Source of the DNA: Isoperla grammatica
Taxonomy: Eukaryota > Arthropoda > Insecta > Plecoptera > Perlodidae
DNA length: 64,000 bases
Assembly: GCA_945910005.1 (NCBI GenBank)
Contig: OX246743.1
Coordinates: 43,682,736-43,746,735, forward strand
Direction of reading: 5' to 3'
Part shown: one piece after another, positions 25,401 through 28,400 of the stretch
Layout of the letters: every line of letters begins with the position of its first letter
How positions within the stretch are numbered: the first letter of the stretch is position 1
Notes under the pieces: generated by a model
The model's input: only the letters and a program-made list of their open reading frames with translations
What the model was told of the DNA's origin: nothing
The model's database searches: none
Program-made: the position numbers and the translations under genes

Positions 25401-28400
25401 ATTGCTGCTTCGTGTGCAAAGTATGTATTTTACATTTATATCGATAGTTCTTCAACGACTTATATATTTGCTTGATTCCAGTAATATTCCTAGTCCTGAC
25501 CACTTTCTTCGTTCTCATCGTCCTGCTGGGCCTATGCCTGGTCTACCGATCTCACCTCCAATACAAGAAGCGCATGGAGGAGGAGACAGATGCCGCCATC
25601 TTGTGGCAGAAAGGTCAACCAGTCAAGTACCAGGACCCGGTATTGAGTCCCAACGTACAGATCACAGCGTACAAACCGATCCCGCAACAGGATCTCAAGC
25701 CCAACGGTACCGAGCTCAAACCGATTGTAAAGAACGACTATAAGCCGGTGTCAACGACGCCGCCGGCCGAAGACTTCCCCGTGTTCAGCGATAGTAAGCC
25801 GCCTGAGGAAGGGAATGAAGAGCCCGAAAAGCAGCCGCGGAAAGAAAATGATCTGCTCATTCCTCAGGTATTTATCACAAGTTGATAAACAGATGCAGTG
25901 AGCCTACACCTACACATATAATATAATATTTCTACATAAGAATTGAGTTACACAGATTGTACTACAACATAAGTTATGTAGCTAGGGAAAAACATCAACA
26001 GTAAAATGGGATTATAGCCAACAGCTGTGAAACCAATACAAATTTTAGTGGAAAATTAGTCACTTTTGTCTAACTTTGTAAATTTATCATTAATGTAATC
26101 TGTCCAATAATAATAACTTAAAGTTTGCATACATTTTTCAGTTTTGTGAGGGGGACAGGGTCTGATTTTGTCGCCTCCCTCCACAGAACAATGATTTGAT
26201 TCGTTCAAGTTAATAGTGACGCCAATGTTTCAGCCGTTCGAGGACTTAGCGCGAAGCTTACACAACAGCATCGCAGAAGAGGACGAAGGTGACGTAGAAG
26301 ACGACGAAGATGAGGAAGAAGAATTACTCGACATTCCCAGCAAACCGGTAAGCAGGTCACTTGCTAACATGGCCCCGCTTAGCACACTCAGCGAGGTCAC
26401 GCTTAACGCTTTCGAGTGATGGTACAGCGATCTGTCTTGTGATCCTTCGCGCCTGTGTACTTAGAAACCTTTGAGTATAGAGACAGGGTGGAGGCTCGAC
26501 GTCAGCGGCTAAATAGAGTATTAGTGTGACGTCACGTCACGCTTAACGCTTTCAAGTGATGGGACAGCGATCTGTCTTGTGATCCTTCGCGCCTGTGTAC
26601 TTAGAGACCTTTGAGTAGTGGAAGCTCGATGCCAGCGGCTCTTTGTGCACCGCCCAATAGACCAATTTAAAACTTTGTGTGATTCTCATCATGGTCCTTT
26701 AAGTCTTCAAGAACAATAATATACAAGAATTAAAAATTAGTTTTCAAAATTTTATAATTAGATTAATTGATGCATACAAGATCACCATCTACTACCTTGA
26801 TTTTAAATTTTTAAATGGCATGTATTGTTGCACATAAAGATTTAGACAAACAGCCATTGGTATTGGCAATGGTATTGGTTATCTAGTCAACTTAAATGGT
26901 TCTATACTCGAAGATATAATCGTTGAGTGAGAAGCTCACTCAACAATATAAGGTTACTTCTAAGAGGCCACAACACAAATATTGATAGTGTTAACTTATT
27001 TCTACAGCTTTAAACCAATGACTAGTTAAATGTTTAGTGGGCCATTGTGTACTTAATTAATGAGCTGATTGGTTGCAATGACAACTTAGATTAAGAATAG
27101 TGAATATAGTGAGTGCTCTCATTTGTGAACATGTATGGATACGTTTGATGAACAAAATCACATAAAACATTATCAGGGTTGCCAGTTTCAAACATTACTG
27201 TAATAAACAGTTATCTGTATAGTTACTTCTAGGAGTAGGACAACTGTTGTGATAAAGTTTTTCTAGGCAGGTGATTTAAATTTAGGACACTAATTTGTTA
27301 TTCAATTAAGATCACTCCAAATTTTATTGTAATTTTATTTTTTAAATGATTCGTTATGTTCTTTATATATGAACAATCTCAATCAAATTGTAGCCAAATT
27401 TGTCAACCAGTTAAAAAAAACTTTAACGGAAACTGGCAACCGACAGTTTTTTTTAGAAATCTACGAGATTTCAGAATTTTTTTGTCGCAGTCATGCATTA
27501 AAAAACACAAACATACTCTTGAAAATATTAGTCTAGTCATTAAGTGTCAAAATGAGGACATTCAGAAGAAATATAAGAAACCAATGATAATGTAAGAAGA
27601 AGAGATGACATTTTAGAGGTACATAAGAAATGATATAGCAGTATGAAAGCTTCCGGGCGGGTTCTAATAGTACTTTCCCATCCTCGTGTGCATGTAAGTA
27701 ACCAAAACTCTACAGTGTGAACATGATACTCAGTGGTGGAGGTGCCTGGGTCCCGTACACAGTGTTCTACACGGAAAGTGCTGTTCACATATCTATCACT
27801 GTACGGGCATATTTCTACAGAGAATCTAAGGTACAGAATATGGTACAGGAGGTGAATGCACTGGTTCAGGGTTTCTACACTTGTTACTGTGTGTGACACC
27901 AACATGTTTGTGTGTTGCACTCTTTATTGTCGGAACAATTGTGGTAATATTAGGACCCCCATGAATTTCACTTCCGATATATTGTTTCTTATGAAATTAT
28001 TAAAACAAAAAAAAAGTCAAGAAAATATACTTTTTCTTGTGTCATCGGAAGGTATATGACGAAACATGTAAGTAAAACTTGAAGTAAAAGTAACATTGGA
28101 AACAGTTTAAATTCTAATTTGGCCCCATGCCATCCAACTTTTCAATGTGACTTGACTGACTTCACATATTTGTACTATCTTGTTCGTTGTATTTGAAAAT
28201 GTGTAGAAACTAGATTCTAGATAGTATAGACAAGAGTAAGTCATACGTTTACTAATTAAATGTGTCCATTTTGTATGTATTTAAATAAGCTATAGAGAGA
28301 ATAATAAATCAAATTAAAATTTCAACCAAGTTAGCAAAATTTCAATTACAAGAAAAATGGTACGTAATTCTGTTTACAAATTCATACTTTGATTGATTAT

